The translations under genes were made by a program, and so were the position numbers. This document shows, piece after piece, positions 33,471 through 45,024 of a stretch of DNA of 64,000 nucleotides. Source of the DNA: Kingdonia uniflora (lineage: Eukaryota; Streptophyta; Magnoliopsida; Ranunculales; Circaeasteraceae); NCBI GenBank assembly GCA_014058105.1, contig JACGCM010002776.1, positions 868,001-932,000 of the forward strand, written 5' to 3'. The notes beneath the pieces are model-generated. The model saw only the letters and a list, made by a program, of their open reading frames with translations, had not been told where the DNA came from and made no database searches. Numbering within the stretch: position 1 is the first letter of the stretch; every line of letters starts with the position of its first letter.

Positions 33471-36400
33471 ATGGTTAAAGAGAGAGAGATCTCAACTAAC
33501 GATTCTATTACCGCCGAAGGAGGAAAGGATAAGAAGAAAACAGTGACTAGAAGTCTCGATTGCAAACTACGAGAGGAGGCTGAGATCGAAGAGGTTTTAA
33601 AGAAGTTACAGAAATTAAGCAAACTTATGCGGACCAACGCTGCAGACTCTCACTCGGGTGTTGAAGGTAAGTCTGTCTTTGAGTTTATAAGAGTTTTTGT
33701 ATAAAAATCTTTATTGTGTCGGGATAAGGATGTAATCCCTACCAAAAACAAAAAAATGAAATTAAAATATCAATGGGAATAATGACTGTGGGGCGATAAA
33801 AATCGTTTTGAGACAGTTTGTGATTGTATAAGTGATCCAGTAGTGCGAGATAAAAATTAATATATATACCTCGACCTATCTGTAGGTTTTGTTGGACCAG
33901 CATTTTGTAAAGTAGACCCTTTACTGTAGATAAGTATGGCTTCGATTTCTGGCTGTGTAAAGGCCGATGAAGCAGACCTCGTAGGGAATTAAACTCCCGT
34001 CATTGGAGTAGGGGATGAGGAGGATATTGTAACCGAATTGATAGAATGGCCTCGTCTGAAGGGTGCTCGTGTTGAGTACCCAACAGGTTCTAGTCGGTTT
34101 AGAGAGTTCTGTAAAGCCAAAAGTAGCATAGATGGGATTTGGGGGCACACCATCGGATATAGGGGTAATTTTTTTTAGACTTGCAGTATCAGTCAAGGAG
34201 GGAATTACCTGTATTTGCCACCTGATTTGGCCAAAGAAAAGAAGTACTGACATTTGGGGGACGAAGTATCCTTGGAGTACGTCCAAGGTGTTGTGAAGGA
34301 TAGTCGAACTGATGGGTTTTGTTGCTATTTTGCCTAGTTTAACTATGGGCTAACGCTGCCTTTGAGCAATTTGGCTAAGAGTGTTATGAATATGATTAGG
34401 GCTTACCCGGCCTAATTGAATTGCAATTTTTGGGAAGTTATCCTTGTATACGAAACCCTGAATGGGAGATGAGCTGCATCTGGTAGTAAGAGTAGGATCA
34501 CTGTCAACGATTTTCTAGAGTATTATGCTGTAAAATATGTCACAGCAACTGATGGTGTGTACCTTTCTTCTAGTTCTTCAAGACCATGCTTTTTCGACCT
34601 GTCTTCAGCAGGGCGAGTGTGGAACGACAACCATTTATGGGTGTCTGGTGAATGTCTTCAGCGGTCTGATGAGGAACCCCTAGAACTTAATAATATAACA
34701 ATAACGGAGGGTAAGTATACCTTTGAAAATTGAACTATCATTTGTATGTTGAATTATATTTTTATAGTTGATTTGGATCTTATGTTGCTAATTTTTATGT
34801 AGGAATTAATTGTAAAGTTTCGAGGAAGGAATCTTTTATAGACGTCATTTCCAGGGAAGCCAACGAGCTCAAAGCTGTTCTCAAAGAGTTAGAGATAAGA
34901 AGGTTCAAAAGGGTAGCTAGTAAGGATGACAAGGTCAGGAGATCGTAAGCGAAGAAGAGACTGGCTGGGAAAACACCAAGCTCAATGGCAGAGAAATTGT
35001 CAACTCCTGAACATAATACACCCTTGAAGCTCACGTGGCTCAATGAAATTCTAGATGGGCCAGTGGACATGGCCACTGTCTCTTGCACTGTTGTACGGAA
35101 CCTGGCGAAGAGGAAGGCCGTAAAAAGGGGGGCTGCTCCTCATTATGTTACAACGGTCAGTGTCGACGATAGCAGTAAGAGAAGGAAGGTAACTTCTCCC
35201 ACAAAGTTGCATGAGGTGCTAGAGGAAAGCGATAAGATTGCTGAGGGGGCGGACTTGAGGCCGGGCTTTGAGGTTGAAGCCAGTCTTTTAGAGGAACAAT
35301 GTCGAACTAAAGCTCAAGAGAAAATGGTTGCTGTTATGGATGATGAGTTTAAGAAGGTTAGTAAAATGTTGATTTTGTCGAGCTGTTTTGTTGCTCAAGC
35401 TGACTTATTTCTTTTTGCAGTTTGCTCGTGCTCTAAGAGACGTTCAGCTTGGTTTCCAGGATAGGTCGATGGAGTTGGAAAAGAGGATCTCCCAGCTCGA
35501 GGGGGAGAAAAACCAGTTGGAAGAGAACTTGACTCGAGAGAGGGGAGCTTTCCAGTTGGAGCGGGAGAAAGAAAGGGAAGCTGCTACCCTAAAGCTGAAG
35601 GAAGTTAGGGCTGAAAGTGAAGCTGAAGCGGAGCGATTGTTTACCACGTCTGTTATTTCTCAGAACAACCTTGCAGGGAAGCTCTACCAGCTGAGGTATA
35701 CAAAGGCGGAGATTATGGCATTTAGGGAAGGGAATTATAAGAAGATGGAAATTATGGATGAAGAGGAGGTTGTGGAAAGGGAGGATGGCCTGAATATTGC
35801 TGAAAAGACTGCTGCCGATAGCCAGGAAACTATTAATCAGGTAGGATGATCGTGTAATGTAACATTGGTTGTGAAACATGAACTCGAGCTTTGTAATATT
35901 TTATTGCTGTTTGATGCCAACAACATTTTGCTTATGAAATTCCGTATTGTAGGAGATAGAAAACTCGCGCCTCAGAGTTGTGGACTTAGAGGGCTTGCTT
36001 AAACTGGAGAAAAAATCTTCTGCTGAATTACAGATTAGATAATTCAGATAAATTAATAACTAGATGAACAAGAATTTAATAGAAGAAAGGATATGTGCCT
36101 TGCATGTTTATTCTAGTTCAGGATGTGTATGTACCCTCTGTCTTGCGACCAAAACTTGCTATTTTCAGTAGGCCAAGGAGGAATTTGTTGTCTCGAGCTT
36201 GTAGGTGTCTGTATTGCAAGTTTATCAATATGCTTCTATCGATCTATTTCTCCATTAGGTACTGATGTTGTGAGTCCCTGCTAACTGTTATATAGAAGGA
36301 GCTAGATGTTGCTAGCGAGAGAGAAGAGAAGATTCTTTTATAATGTTGAGTATGCAGAAGAATATGAGGCTTTGTTTTCCCAGTATGAAGATCGATTGGG

Positions 36401-37582
36401 TGATAATGTGAAGCTTTCTTTAAAGCTCGAAGAAGCTAAGAGACAAGTCGAGGAAAAGACTGCAACAATTTTGAGCAGGGATTTGGCTTTGAACCAACTT
36501 ACCAGCGAACTTGCTGAGTTAAAGGAAAAGGCTGCGTCAGGTTCACGGCATGAGGCTGAGTTAGCTGAATACCGTATTAGAGCGATAAATGAAGAGATAT
36601 CTGATATGAAATGTAATATTCGTGCTCTGAACGAGCAGTTGTTGAAGAGAGAGATCGAGCTGGATACTTCGCAAACTAACTTGGCTGTGTCTGAGGCTGA
36701 TTTTGAAAAATTGAGCAGTAGTATTATGGGAAAAGATCAAGAATTGCGTAACTCTGTACAAATACGTGATAGTTTGATTGCCAGGTTAGATCGTTTGAAG
36801 GCTAATTTACATCGTTTAAAAGGGAGAGAGACCCAGAGCAGGGCTGATTTAGCAGGATTCAAGCCAAAAACCAAAGTTTGGTGGATGATTTGGCCTACGC
36901 TCGCGGAAATGTGAGGAGGGTTGTACAACGTGAGAAGGAGATGAATGAAAGAATTAATCAACTCTGTGCGTGAATTTCCGAATCGGAGCGGGAATTACGT
37001 GTACATGAAATGAAGTATCAGAAAGATCTGAAATTTGAATTGGATAAAAGGGATGGTGAAATTGCTTCTGATGAGGGGAGTCGAGAGATGAAAGAATTTC
37101 TTCGTCAAAAGGAAGAGTTAGTGGAGAATATGCGTATTGATCTCACAAACTCTCGGCAGAAGTTGATAGATCATACAGGCCAGATGAGTGAACGTATTGA
37201 TCAATTAACAACTGAACTGGTTGAATTGAAAACTCGCCGTTTGAAGGAAAACAGGCGCGCTGCTGTTACTCACCAAGCCTTTAAGGAACTAGTAGTTCTC
37301 GAACAAGAAAAATGTGATGGTGAAGCTTTGCATCAACGGCAATTAAGCGCATTGGTTGCTTTTTTTGTGGAAATAAAATTTTTGTAGGTTGAGAGAGATT
37401 TGACGCAAGATTGCTTCTCTGGAAGGACTTGTGTATGTAAACTCGATATCCCGAGCATAGATCCAATTGGTGTTATGGATCGTGGTATTGGGACCATGAC
37501 GGTGGAACAGATAGCACGAGGGAGAGTAATTGTTGCTGAACGAGCTCCAGAATATATGGCATCCACGACTGAAATAGGGTGA
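33471..37582 (+). pseudogene. Spliced coiled-coil antisense gene of element F (putative gypsy-type transposon protein)
   Basis: Inferred exons are 33471-33666 (GAAG|GTAAGT), about 33886-34710 (GAGG|GTAAGT), 34803-35356, 35421-35840, 35953 to about 36038, 36298 to about 37370, and a last one ending at 37582. Exon 2 holds a globular domain with FREFCKAKSSIDGIWG, LPLSNLAKSVMNMIRAYP and AGRVWNDNHLWVSGE. This resembles plant 'transposase (putative) gypsy-type' proteins, where PLSPF...NSW...W..RYFFVSG is typical. Exons 4-6 encode long Glu/Lys/Leu-rich coiled coils (MELEKRISQLEGEKNQLEEN, KLEEAKRQVEEKTATI). Several stops and one frameshift near 36880 disable it. It is antisense to F gag-pol. Function is unknown. 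Confidence 0.6.
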
Positions 37583-37869
37583 AGCTCGAGTGTAGTCTCA
37601 CCTACTCCTATTATGGGAGGAAGGTCGACTGCTCTCCCATCAAGAAAGTCCAGCAGAGTTAAAAGGAAATAAAACTCTGATAACGAGTACCTTTTGTATG
37701 TAACAGATGTTGATGCTTCAGTGCTCGATGTAGGACCTTGAGAGGAGCATTGTAATTTGAAATGCTAATATGAGAAAATAATATTTCCACACCTGTAGCA
37801 GATGTTATTCTCTGGTTTGACCCATTGAATTAGAAGAAGTCTGTGGGTGTAGAAGTAAGTATTATTTGT

Positions 37870-38660
37870 GCTTCAACCTTTGGACTTTAGGGAGGCTTAG
37901 ATGTAGCGAGCTAGTATTATCTTTGCTCATACTTTAGGTGTTCACCGCAGGCTAAGAGGTTCTTTATGGCCTCTGCTTCAGATCTGTGTTTCCTCAGGGG
38001 TTCGGCTAGTATTATCTATGCCTTGATACCATATTGGAGAGCTGGGCTTATCGGCAGCGAGCAACGTCTCACTCGTGCTTTAGGCCTGATCCCGCAGGCT
38101 GAGGCTCTTTATGGCCCCAGCCCCAGAGGTTTTTGTATCCTCAGGGGTTCAGCTAGTATTATCTATGCCTTGATACCATATTGGATATTGGAGCTTAGCG
38201 GCAGCGAGCAAGTTTTTTCCTCACTCGTGCTTTAGACTTGATCCCGCAGGCTGACGCTCTTTATGGCCCCTGCCCTGGAGGTTTTTGTATCCTCAGGGGA
38301 TCGGCTAGTATTATCTATGCCTTGATACCATATTGGATATTTGAGCTTAGCGGCAGCAAGCAAGTATTTTCCTCACTCGTACTTTAGGCTTGATCCCGCT
38401 GGCTGAGGCTCTTTATAGCCCCAGCCCCAGAGATTTTTGTATCCTCAGGGGTTCGGCTAGTATTATCTATGCCTTGATACCATATTGGATATTGGAGCTT
38501 AGCGGCAGCGAGCAAGTTTTTTCCTCACTCGCGCTTTAGGCCTGTTTACCTTCAGGCTAAGAGCTTCATTATGGCCCCCGCCTTTGGATGTATAAGTATC
38601 TTCAGGAGTTAGGCTAGTATTATCTGTCATTACCAATGTTGGATATGGTTTACCTTTAGG
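37870..38660 (+). repeat. About 150-bp tandem repeat block in element F
   Basis: About five units with period 147-157 bp. GGCTAGTATTATCTATGCC recurs at about 38004, 38151, 38302 and 38455, with a degraded copy at 38611. Other shared words are ATACCATATTGGA, GCGGCAGCGAGCAA and GTATCCTCAGGGG. The block lies between integrase and the antisense coiled-coil gene, as in element B, though the sequence differs. Confidence 0.85.
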
Positions 38661-38906
38661 GATCGAGTTAGGATAAACTGCATTTTTACCCTTGGATGGA
38701 GATGAAGTGGAACTGTATAGCAGGGATTCTTGTGATAAAAAAAAGATTTCATTGATTGAAAAGAGTTTGTACATACATTGGAGGTGAAATCTTGAGGTGG
38801 ATTGAACGATGCTGAATGACGGAGGAGCTGTTTAGCGTCGATATAACTTCAATCTTCTTGTATTCTGTGGATTTGGAATTTTGTCACCGACTTCCGTCAA
38901 GAGATA

Positions 38907-39894
38907 CTATGAACCCAGACCAGTTCGACCTATGACCATGAAAGGACCTTCCAAGTTTTTTGCTAGTTTCTGAACGTGTGGATCTTTTCTGTTATCTGGG
39001 ATTTCTCGAAGGACCCAGTCGTTGATAGCGAACTCCCGAGTGCGAACTCGTTTGTTGTATGAATTTGCCAGTGTTTGATGATATTGACCAAGATTTGCGA
39101 TAGATCGATCTCGTGTCTCATCGATCCAATTGAGGTTGCAAGCCAATTCGAACTCATTTTCTTCATCTGTGAGCTCGTGGTCTCTCACATGATGGTGGTA
39201 CTTCGTTGGGATGACTGCTTCAGTTCCATAGGCAAGCAGAAAAGGAGAGCACTGTGTTGACTTCCTGGGCGTAGTTCGATAAGCCCATAAGATGTGAGGC
39301 AATTCACGTATCCGGTTGCCCTTCTTTTGTAACATAAGGCACTTTTTTGAGACCATCTACGATAATCTTGTTTGTGATTTCCGCCTGTCCATTTCCCTGA
39401 GGGTAGTATAGGTTTGATGGAGAATGGATTATGTTGTGTTTGTTGAGAAATGCGATGACCTTTGATCCAACGAACTGAGGACCGTTATCGATATGGATCA
39501 AATGCGGACAACCAAATCTTGTGATGATATGCTGCCAAATGAAAGAAATGACCTCTTCTTCTCGAGTTCTGCATAGAGAAACAGCTTCGACCCATTTAGT
39601 GAAGTAATCCATGATAACAAGGAGAAATTTCCTATAACCCGGTGTATTAGGGAATTCACCAACTAGATCGAGTGCCCATCGCTTGAGCGGCTAGTACACC
39701 CTACTGGCATGGAGTTCGAGGGCAGGGGCACAAATATGATTTCCATGACGCTGACATGCATCGCATTTCCTTGAGTATTCTTCGGCTTGCTTCCGCATCC
39801 CTGGACAAAATACTCCTTCGGTAATAGCTCTGTTAGCAAGAGCTCGTCCTACGGTATGGGATCCACAGGTTCCTTCATGTAGATCTCGAAGCAT
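38907..39894 (-). pseudogene. Element F integrase
   Basis: On the minus strand the zinc domain is HEGTCGSHTVGRALANRA with KCDACQRHG. The core has MDYFTKWVEAVSL, HIDNGPQFVGSK (second Asp) and GNGQAEITNK (Glu). The C-terminal part reads HILWAYRTTPRKSTQCSPFL, AYGTEAVIPTKYHHH and SYNKRVRTREFAINDWVLRE. A frameshift lies near 39310 and a stop near 39692. Better preserved than the integrase of B. Confidence 0.85.
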
Positions 39895-39969
39895 GTTGTC
39901 GGCAAGTTCCTTAGAGAGGCACTTGAGGTATGGACCAGTGACCGAGCATTTGTAGAGATCATCGTTTGG

Positions 39970-40610
39970 TTAGACTGTGTAGCATTTTGAATTCTCGATG
40001 ATGTGTCTGCACTGCTGTGGATGATCTGGTAGTGGCCCGTTGCATGAGTTATCCTGACCGAGATAAGTAACGAAAGGTATACTCCAATCATCTTCCATCA
40101 TCTCATCGCCCCCAGTGTTAATCGCATATATCATAGTACAATTAATACTGGGGACAAAAATAACCTCGATTTGAAGGTGTCGTGATTCTGTACCCAATAC
40201 TCTGGCTACGTAAGCCAAGGAGTCAGCATGGCGATTCTCTCCTCGAGGGAGGTATTCGAGCGTAGCTTTGTGAAATTTGCTTAGTTTTTTTACAACCAGA
40301 GCTGCATAATCGACCATGATGTCGTTCTTCTTGTAATGTTCTGAGTAGTAATGAAAGATTAGAAGAGAGTCTGTATAGGCTGAGATTTCAGTGATTCCAA
40401 GTTCGCGAGCCATGTCCAGATCATGAATGAGTGCCTCATACTCTGTAACATTATTTGAGGCTTCGAAATCGAGACGGATGGACTTCTCGATTCTGTCGTT
40501 GGAAGGTGTAATGAGAATGATCCCAATTCCTGACCCTACGGGTCCTGCTGAACCATCGGTGAAGAGCCTCTACCCTTTTTGAGATATCCATGATGCTCGA
40601 TCATCAAAAG
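39970..40610 (-). pseudogene. Element F second (archaeal-type) RNase H and linker
   Basis: The minus strand reads RLFTDGSAGPVGSGIGI-like sequence near 40560, then NNVTEYEALIHDLDMARELG and EISAYTDSLLIFHYYSEHY, followed by LEYLPRGENRHADSLAYVAR. This is the Tat-specific extra RNase H. It is nearly open, broken mainly between 40413 and 40570. Confidence 0.8.
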
Positions 40611-40779
40611 AATTGGAGGGTAGAATCTCATCTACTGCATCTTCGGCGAGATCTGGATCATGTTCTTCCCAGTCAGGATTTGAAATTGGAAAGTCTGCTT
40701 GAAAATCAGCGACTGCTTGACCCTTTTCAGAAATTCGCTGCTCGAATTTGATTTCGTGCTCCCCCAAACTGTCGGACCA

Positions 40780-42027
40780 CTACTGTACTCTTCTGGATTT
40801 CTCTTTTTTAGACAATACTTCCCGAAGTGGGTAGTTCGTCATGACTTTGATAGGATGTGCTTGAAAATAGTATTTGAGTTTTTGTGCCGTGTAAACATGA
40901 GTTAAAAGTAATCTTTCAATTTTAGAGTACCTCGTTTCCGCTGGAGTAAGTGTCTTGCTGATGAAAAAGATTGGTTTCTTAATTTTTCCTTCGAACCGAA
41001 TGAGAACTGAGCTGAGAGATGTATTTGTAACTGCGAGGTAGATAATCAGTTCCTCATTGCCTATCGGAGTGCTCATGATTGAAGCCCTCCCTAGGCAAGT
41101 TTTGAGTTCCTGAAAAGCCGTCCCACATTCCGGTGTCCAGTCGATATCTTCATTCTTTGAAACTTTTCCTCGTTGAATAGAACCTTTGAGTAGCATAAAT
41201 AACCATCTGTATCGGTCCGAGGATTTGGATACGAATCAGTTGATTGCAGCAATCTTTCCTGCGAGCTTTTGTACATCCTTCTTTGTTGATGGTGAAGGCA
41301 TGTCCAGAAGAGCTCGAATTTGATCTGGATCTGCTTCTATCCCTTTCTTGCTGATAAGATGACCCAAGAATTTGCCTGAGTGAATGCCGAACTGGCATTT
41401 TTCGGGATTAAGCTTCATTCTGTAGGATCGTAATACACTAAATACTATAGAGAGGTGAGAGATGTGATATTCTTTCTTTAGGCTCTTGCAAAGCATGTCG
41501 TCAATATAGACTTCAACTATTTTTCCCAAGTGTTCTTTGAACATACTCGTGACCAGCCTTTGGTAAGTGGCTCCAGCGTTTTTAAGGCTGAATGGCATGA
41601 CCTTGTAACAGTAGAGACCTCTTTCCGTTATAAACGTTGTCTTTTCTTGAACTGCTTCTAAGAGAGTAATCTGATTATACCCCGAAGCGGCGTCCATCAT
41701 GGATAAGAGTTCATGACCTACTGTAGAGTCGAGGATCTGATGAATGATCGGAAGAGCGAAGCTGCCCTTTGGCGTGCGTTTGTTGAGATATGTAAAATCT
41801 TCGCAGACCCGGACCTTCCCATTCTTCTTTAAAATAGCAATGATAATAGAAATCCAGTCTGGGTACTTGGCTTCTCGGATGAAACTGACCTTGATAAGTT
41901 TGTCGATCTCCTTGTTCACCTCGTCTCTGAGTCTTGGTGATAACCTGCATTGCTTTTGTTTAACTGCTGCGGTACCTTCACGGATGTTTAAGATGTGGCA
42001 AGAGTTTGAGGGGTCTATGCCTGGCAT
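40780..42027 (-). pseudogene. Element F reverse transcriptase and RNase H
   Basis: RT is open over 42027-41236: VRVCEDFTYLNKRTPKGSF, MMDAASGYNQITLLEAVQ, ITERGLYCYKVMPFSLKNAG, intact catalytic YIDDMLCKS and KFLGHLISKKGIEADPDQI. After a frameshift near 41220 the RNase H follows (FQELKTCLGRASIMSTPIG, PIFFISKTLTPAETRYSKIE). RT active-site residues are intact, unlike B, where the motif is YINDM. Confidence 0.88.
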
Positions 42028-42307
42028 TTCATGTATGTTTAATGCGAAAATGTCTTTGTTGGATTGGAGGAAAAAAAATAAGAGCTTATTTCTCTGTTTG
42101 AATTAATTTTGTACCAATATAAGTACCTCGGATAACTCTATCGACCAGGAGGTATTCCACTGGCTCAGCTGGAGAAGACTGACCATCGAGGTGATCAGCC
42201 TTCAATGATTGCTATGCAGCAACCTATTTTGAATGGTCAAGAACTGGTAAGACTGTATTCTCGTAAGATCGAGAGAGTTTTTAACTTCCTTTAAATTCAT
42301 AAATACC

Positions 42308-42932
42308 GTTGTTATGCTTGAACCGGAGTGTTTGGTAGAAAGTGGACGGGATAGCCTCCATATTGTGCAGCCAACAGCGTCCTAGTATCCCCAAATACCT
42401 TGATTTGGAGTTGATGACGTAGAAAATAACGTTGATAGTGGTAGGCCCTGCTGTGATCGGGAGAGTGATCTTCCCAACTCGTTCTTCTTTGGACCCATTA
42501 AATCTACTGATGTCTGTCTCACTTTGAATGACCTGATCTAAGAGTCCCATCTGGTCAATTGTGCTCTGAAAAAGGATCTCAACCCCACTTTCTGCGTCGA
42601 CCATCATGGTGTGCATTACAAAGTTCCTCATTTTGAGCATAATTACAAGTGCGTCATGATGCGGATATTTTACATGTCCTGTGTCGCAGTCCTTAAAGAA
42701 GATTCCCATTCGACGGCTGCTTGATTCTGGGAGGAGCTTGGCTTCCTTGTCTTGGACGGCAAAGGTCACAGCACTCGCCCAACTTCCTCCGCTTGACTCT
42801 GCTGGAATTTGAAACCTGATTGATCTCGACCATATTGCTGCAGTAGAGATGATATAGATGCTTCCCCTCTGCTTGTTCTGCTGCTTGAGCCACGTCATCT
42901 TCTTTCAGATGGCTCCCGTCTTTATAGCTGAT
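42308..42932 (-). pseudogene. Element F gag C-terminus and protease (5' truncated at L3)
   Basis: The minus strand starts abruptly at SYKDGSHLKEDD and continues HLYHLYCSNMVEINQVSNSS. A frame change leads to the protease MHTMMVDAESGVEILFQST, where DTG is DAE, then VISRYLGILGRCWLHNMEAIP-like sequence and a tail YEFKGS. The first part of gag is absent because L3 begins at 42933. The region is homologous to E 30083-30688 in opposite orientation. Confidence 0.8.
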
Positions 42933-43524
42933 TGTATGGACTTATCCCTCGAGCTAAGGACACTCGATCTTATCTATACCTCGAGCTCTATAAGACTCGG
43001 CCTTATCCAATACCAGACTCACACTTAAACAAATACGTTAACAGTTACACATCGACCACGAACTCAAGCAGAACGTAAATCGTCCACAACAGATATAAAC
43101 ATAACAATTCAACATACACATGTCTCCCATGAGCTAGCAGTTACACACTCAACTGCCCATGACTCCCACTTTCAGGAGAACGTGTTAGAGCACGATGTCA
43201 AGCTGAGAGCAGGGTCTATAAAAGGGCAGAGCTCCTAAGGAAACTGGAAGGAGAAAAGAAAAAAAATTTACACAGACAATTATCTGATCTCGAGCTATTT
43301 TATCTTAGATTAACTCTTGTAATCAGATTCTTTCACTCTCTCAAGCAATAATACTACTTTCACAAAATCCTCCACTCGAGGTCGTGGTTTTTACCTATTC
43401 ACAGGTTTTCCATGCTAAATCCCCTGTGTCAAGTGTTATCTCTTATTTAATTCTTGGCATAGTAGTCTTTGGTGTAAGGATCGATTTCAAGCTAGTTCGA
43501 GCTTTACAAAATTTAGTCCCTACA
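42933..43524 (+). repeat. LTR L3
   Basis: It starts TGTATGGACTTATCCC and ends TTTAGTCCCTACA. It has a TATAAAAGGGCAGAGC promoter-like word near 43218, as in L1. No PPT lies to its left and no PBS to its right. It is either the right end of the composite or a separate LTR. Confidence 0.85.
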
Positions 43525-44144
43525 GTGTGATTCCCCTTGGGCAAGTTTGGTAGAGGTTAAACAAACTAGAAGAACAACTGGACCCTTGGGAGTAACCTTG
43601 TTTAATATGAATAAACTCTGGTTGGGGTCTGCCTAACCCTAGCTTTTCTTTACAAAAAAGGTGTCCACAAACAATAACATACATAATTTAAGTTATCAAA
43701 ATAATCATGTTTAGGTCAGAGTTGAATATTAAGTACATGGTCAAACTCTATTTACATCTCCTTGATTTTTAGAAAATGCTTACCTTCGAGATACCACATA
43801 TTTAGAAGAATAAAGTGAGACTAAATTAGCATCATTGGCAAAAAGCTCTTTACTTAAATGGGTAATAGAAAATCAACACATTGTATAGATCTTGCAGAAT
43901 TATGCATGACATCAAAGTACGTAAAAATAACTATTACCAATACATATGGAATACCTCTAAAACAACAATATAGCAAATTAGTAAAAACTCACCTCAGTAT
44001 GAATCCCCAATTCAATTTTGATGACCCAAATCTTTCAGCAATTACGAAGGCCCAAATTCTCAAAATTCATATACCTTTGTAAAATTAAACGAAAATAAAA
44101 ACAAAGACAAATTGAAGTTGTAAGAAACGCTAAGATAAATCCAG
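43525..44144. other. CACTA internal non-coding sequence
   Basis: AT-rich. It contains one copy (from 43992) of a duplicated CACTA segment. No gene is supported; the plus-strand ORF at 43858-44082 overlaps the repeat and has no domain. Confidence 0.5.
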
Positions 44145-44180
44145 TTAAAAAATAACAGAGCATACCCAACAATTGATTTT
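43992..44180 (+). repeat. CACTA internal duplication, copy 1
   Basis: CCTCAGTATGAATCCCCAAT... matches CCCTCAGTTTGAATCCCCAA... at 53962-54137, sharing CAATTCAATTT, TGACCCAAATCTT, CAGCAATTACGA, CATATACCTTTGTAAAA and ACCCAACAAT. Both copies are in the same orientation, one near each end of the CACTA gene region. Confidence 0.75.
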
Positions 44181-44760
44181 ACCAAAATCCTTTTTATTTG
44201 AAACAAAACTAGTTACAACCTTCATTGTGACCCCACTGTTTTGTGCTGTCATACTACTTTTTGACTCCTTCGTACAAAATACATATCCATTTGCCCGATA
44301 TGATTTGTACGAAACAGCATTGAAGTCGGGACCGATTGCTAACCCTTTTAGAGTAGGCATATCTTCATTTTCAAACTGGCATGACAAAATAAATTATTAA
44401 TAACATATTATATAAAATTAACGGGCACTAAATAAATATTGGATGAATAATAAATATGTAGTATATTATTACTTGTTCTCTTTACCATGGAATGAAGTTC
44501 AACGGTTTCACAGTTCGTGTGTTTCCTCTTCGTCTTTCACCCTTAGATAAAATGGTATCATTGTATACCTTGTACTTCCTATAATGTAAAACAAATCCGT
44601 TAAATTTATTTTTGGAAAATCATCCTTAAGTTTTACTAAAAGTACATTAAATGTATGCCTTCCATTCGTCGACGTTATCGTAAGATTCCAAAACCTATTT
44701 GTGAGCTTACTCGTACTGGACTTGGCCAAGAAAATGAGGTGTGCCCCTTTGGTCTAGATT
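44145..44760 (-). pseudogene. CACTA transposase C-terminal region (DUF4216-like)
   Basis: The minus strand at 44387-44145 reads PTLKGLAIGPDFNAVSYKSY then ANGYVFCTKES and TAQNSGVTMKV. This is the pattern of DUF4216 in plant CACTA proteins (LA.GP...V.SY.GY..NG..FHTK....TQNSGV). The stretch at 44729-44508 lies between this and the DUF4218 part and is not recognised. A GT at about 44160 (INCW|GTATGC) may be a splice donor. Stops are frequent, so it is a pseudogene. Confidence 0.65.
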
Positions 44761-45024
44761 CTCTTCACTAGAACATTCGCCTTCGTCGTCCATGAATGCT
44801 TCTCGTCCTCACTTATGGCTTCCTCTCTTTCCATCTGGAATATACTCCATGCAGTACAATATTGCTTTCATTGCAATATAGCGTTCTGCAATGCACCCCT
44901 CTGGGCATGCTGGATTTTTTACATACATTTCGTATGTTCTCATCATCCTAATCAATGAAATTCATTATATTGATTTCCTATAAGTATAAATTTATTGAAA
45001 TTTCAAATAGAATATATATTATAC

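Larger units (their letters stand above)
27792..43524. mobile_element. Composite Tat structure E/F with internal inversion, inside CACTA
   Basis: Reading left to right there is an LTR (L1, +), a PBS and gag-pro of E (+). Next comes an abrupt junction to 50 nt of tRNA-Lys, a PBS, an LTR (L2, -) and a polypurine tract. The antisense genes, repeats and pol of F (-) follow, ending at a truncated F gag, and the structure closes with an LTR (L3, +). E and F overlap in gag C-terminus and protease (30083-30688 against 42308-42932, inverted). L1 and L3 are in direct orientation like a normal LTR pair, but the flanks AATTT and GTGTG show no target duplication. It is not a simple insertion. Confidence 0.8.

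Noticed and set aside
42933..43524. L3 as the 5' LTR of a separate element to the right
   Set aside because: The sequence after 43524 has no PBS and quickly becomes CACTA internal sequence.
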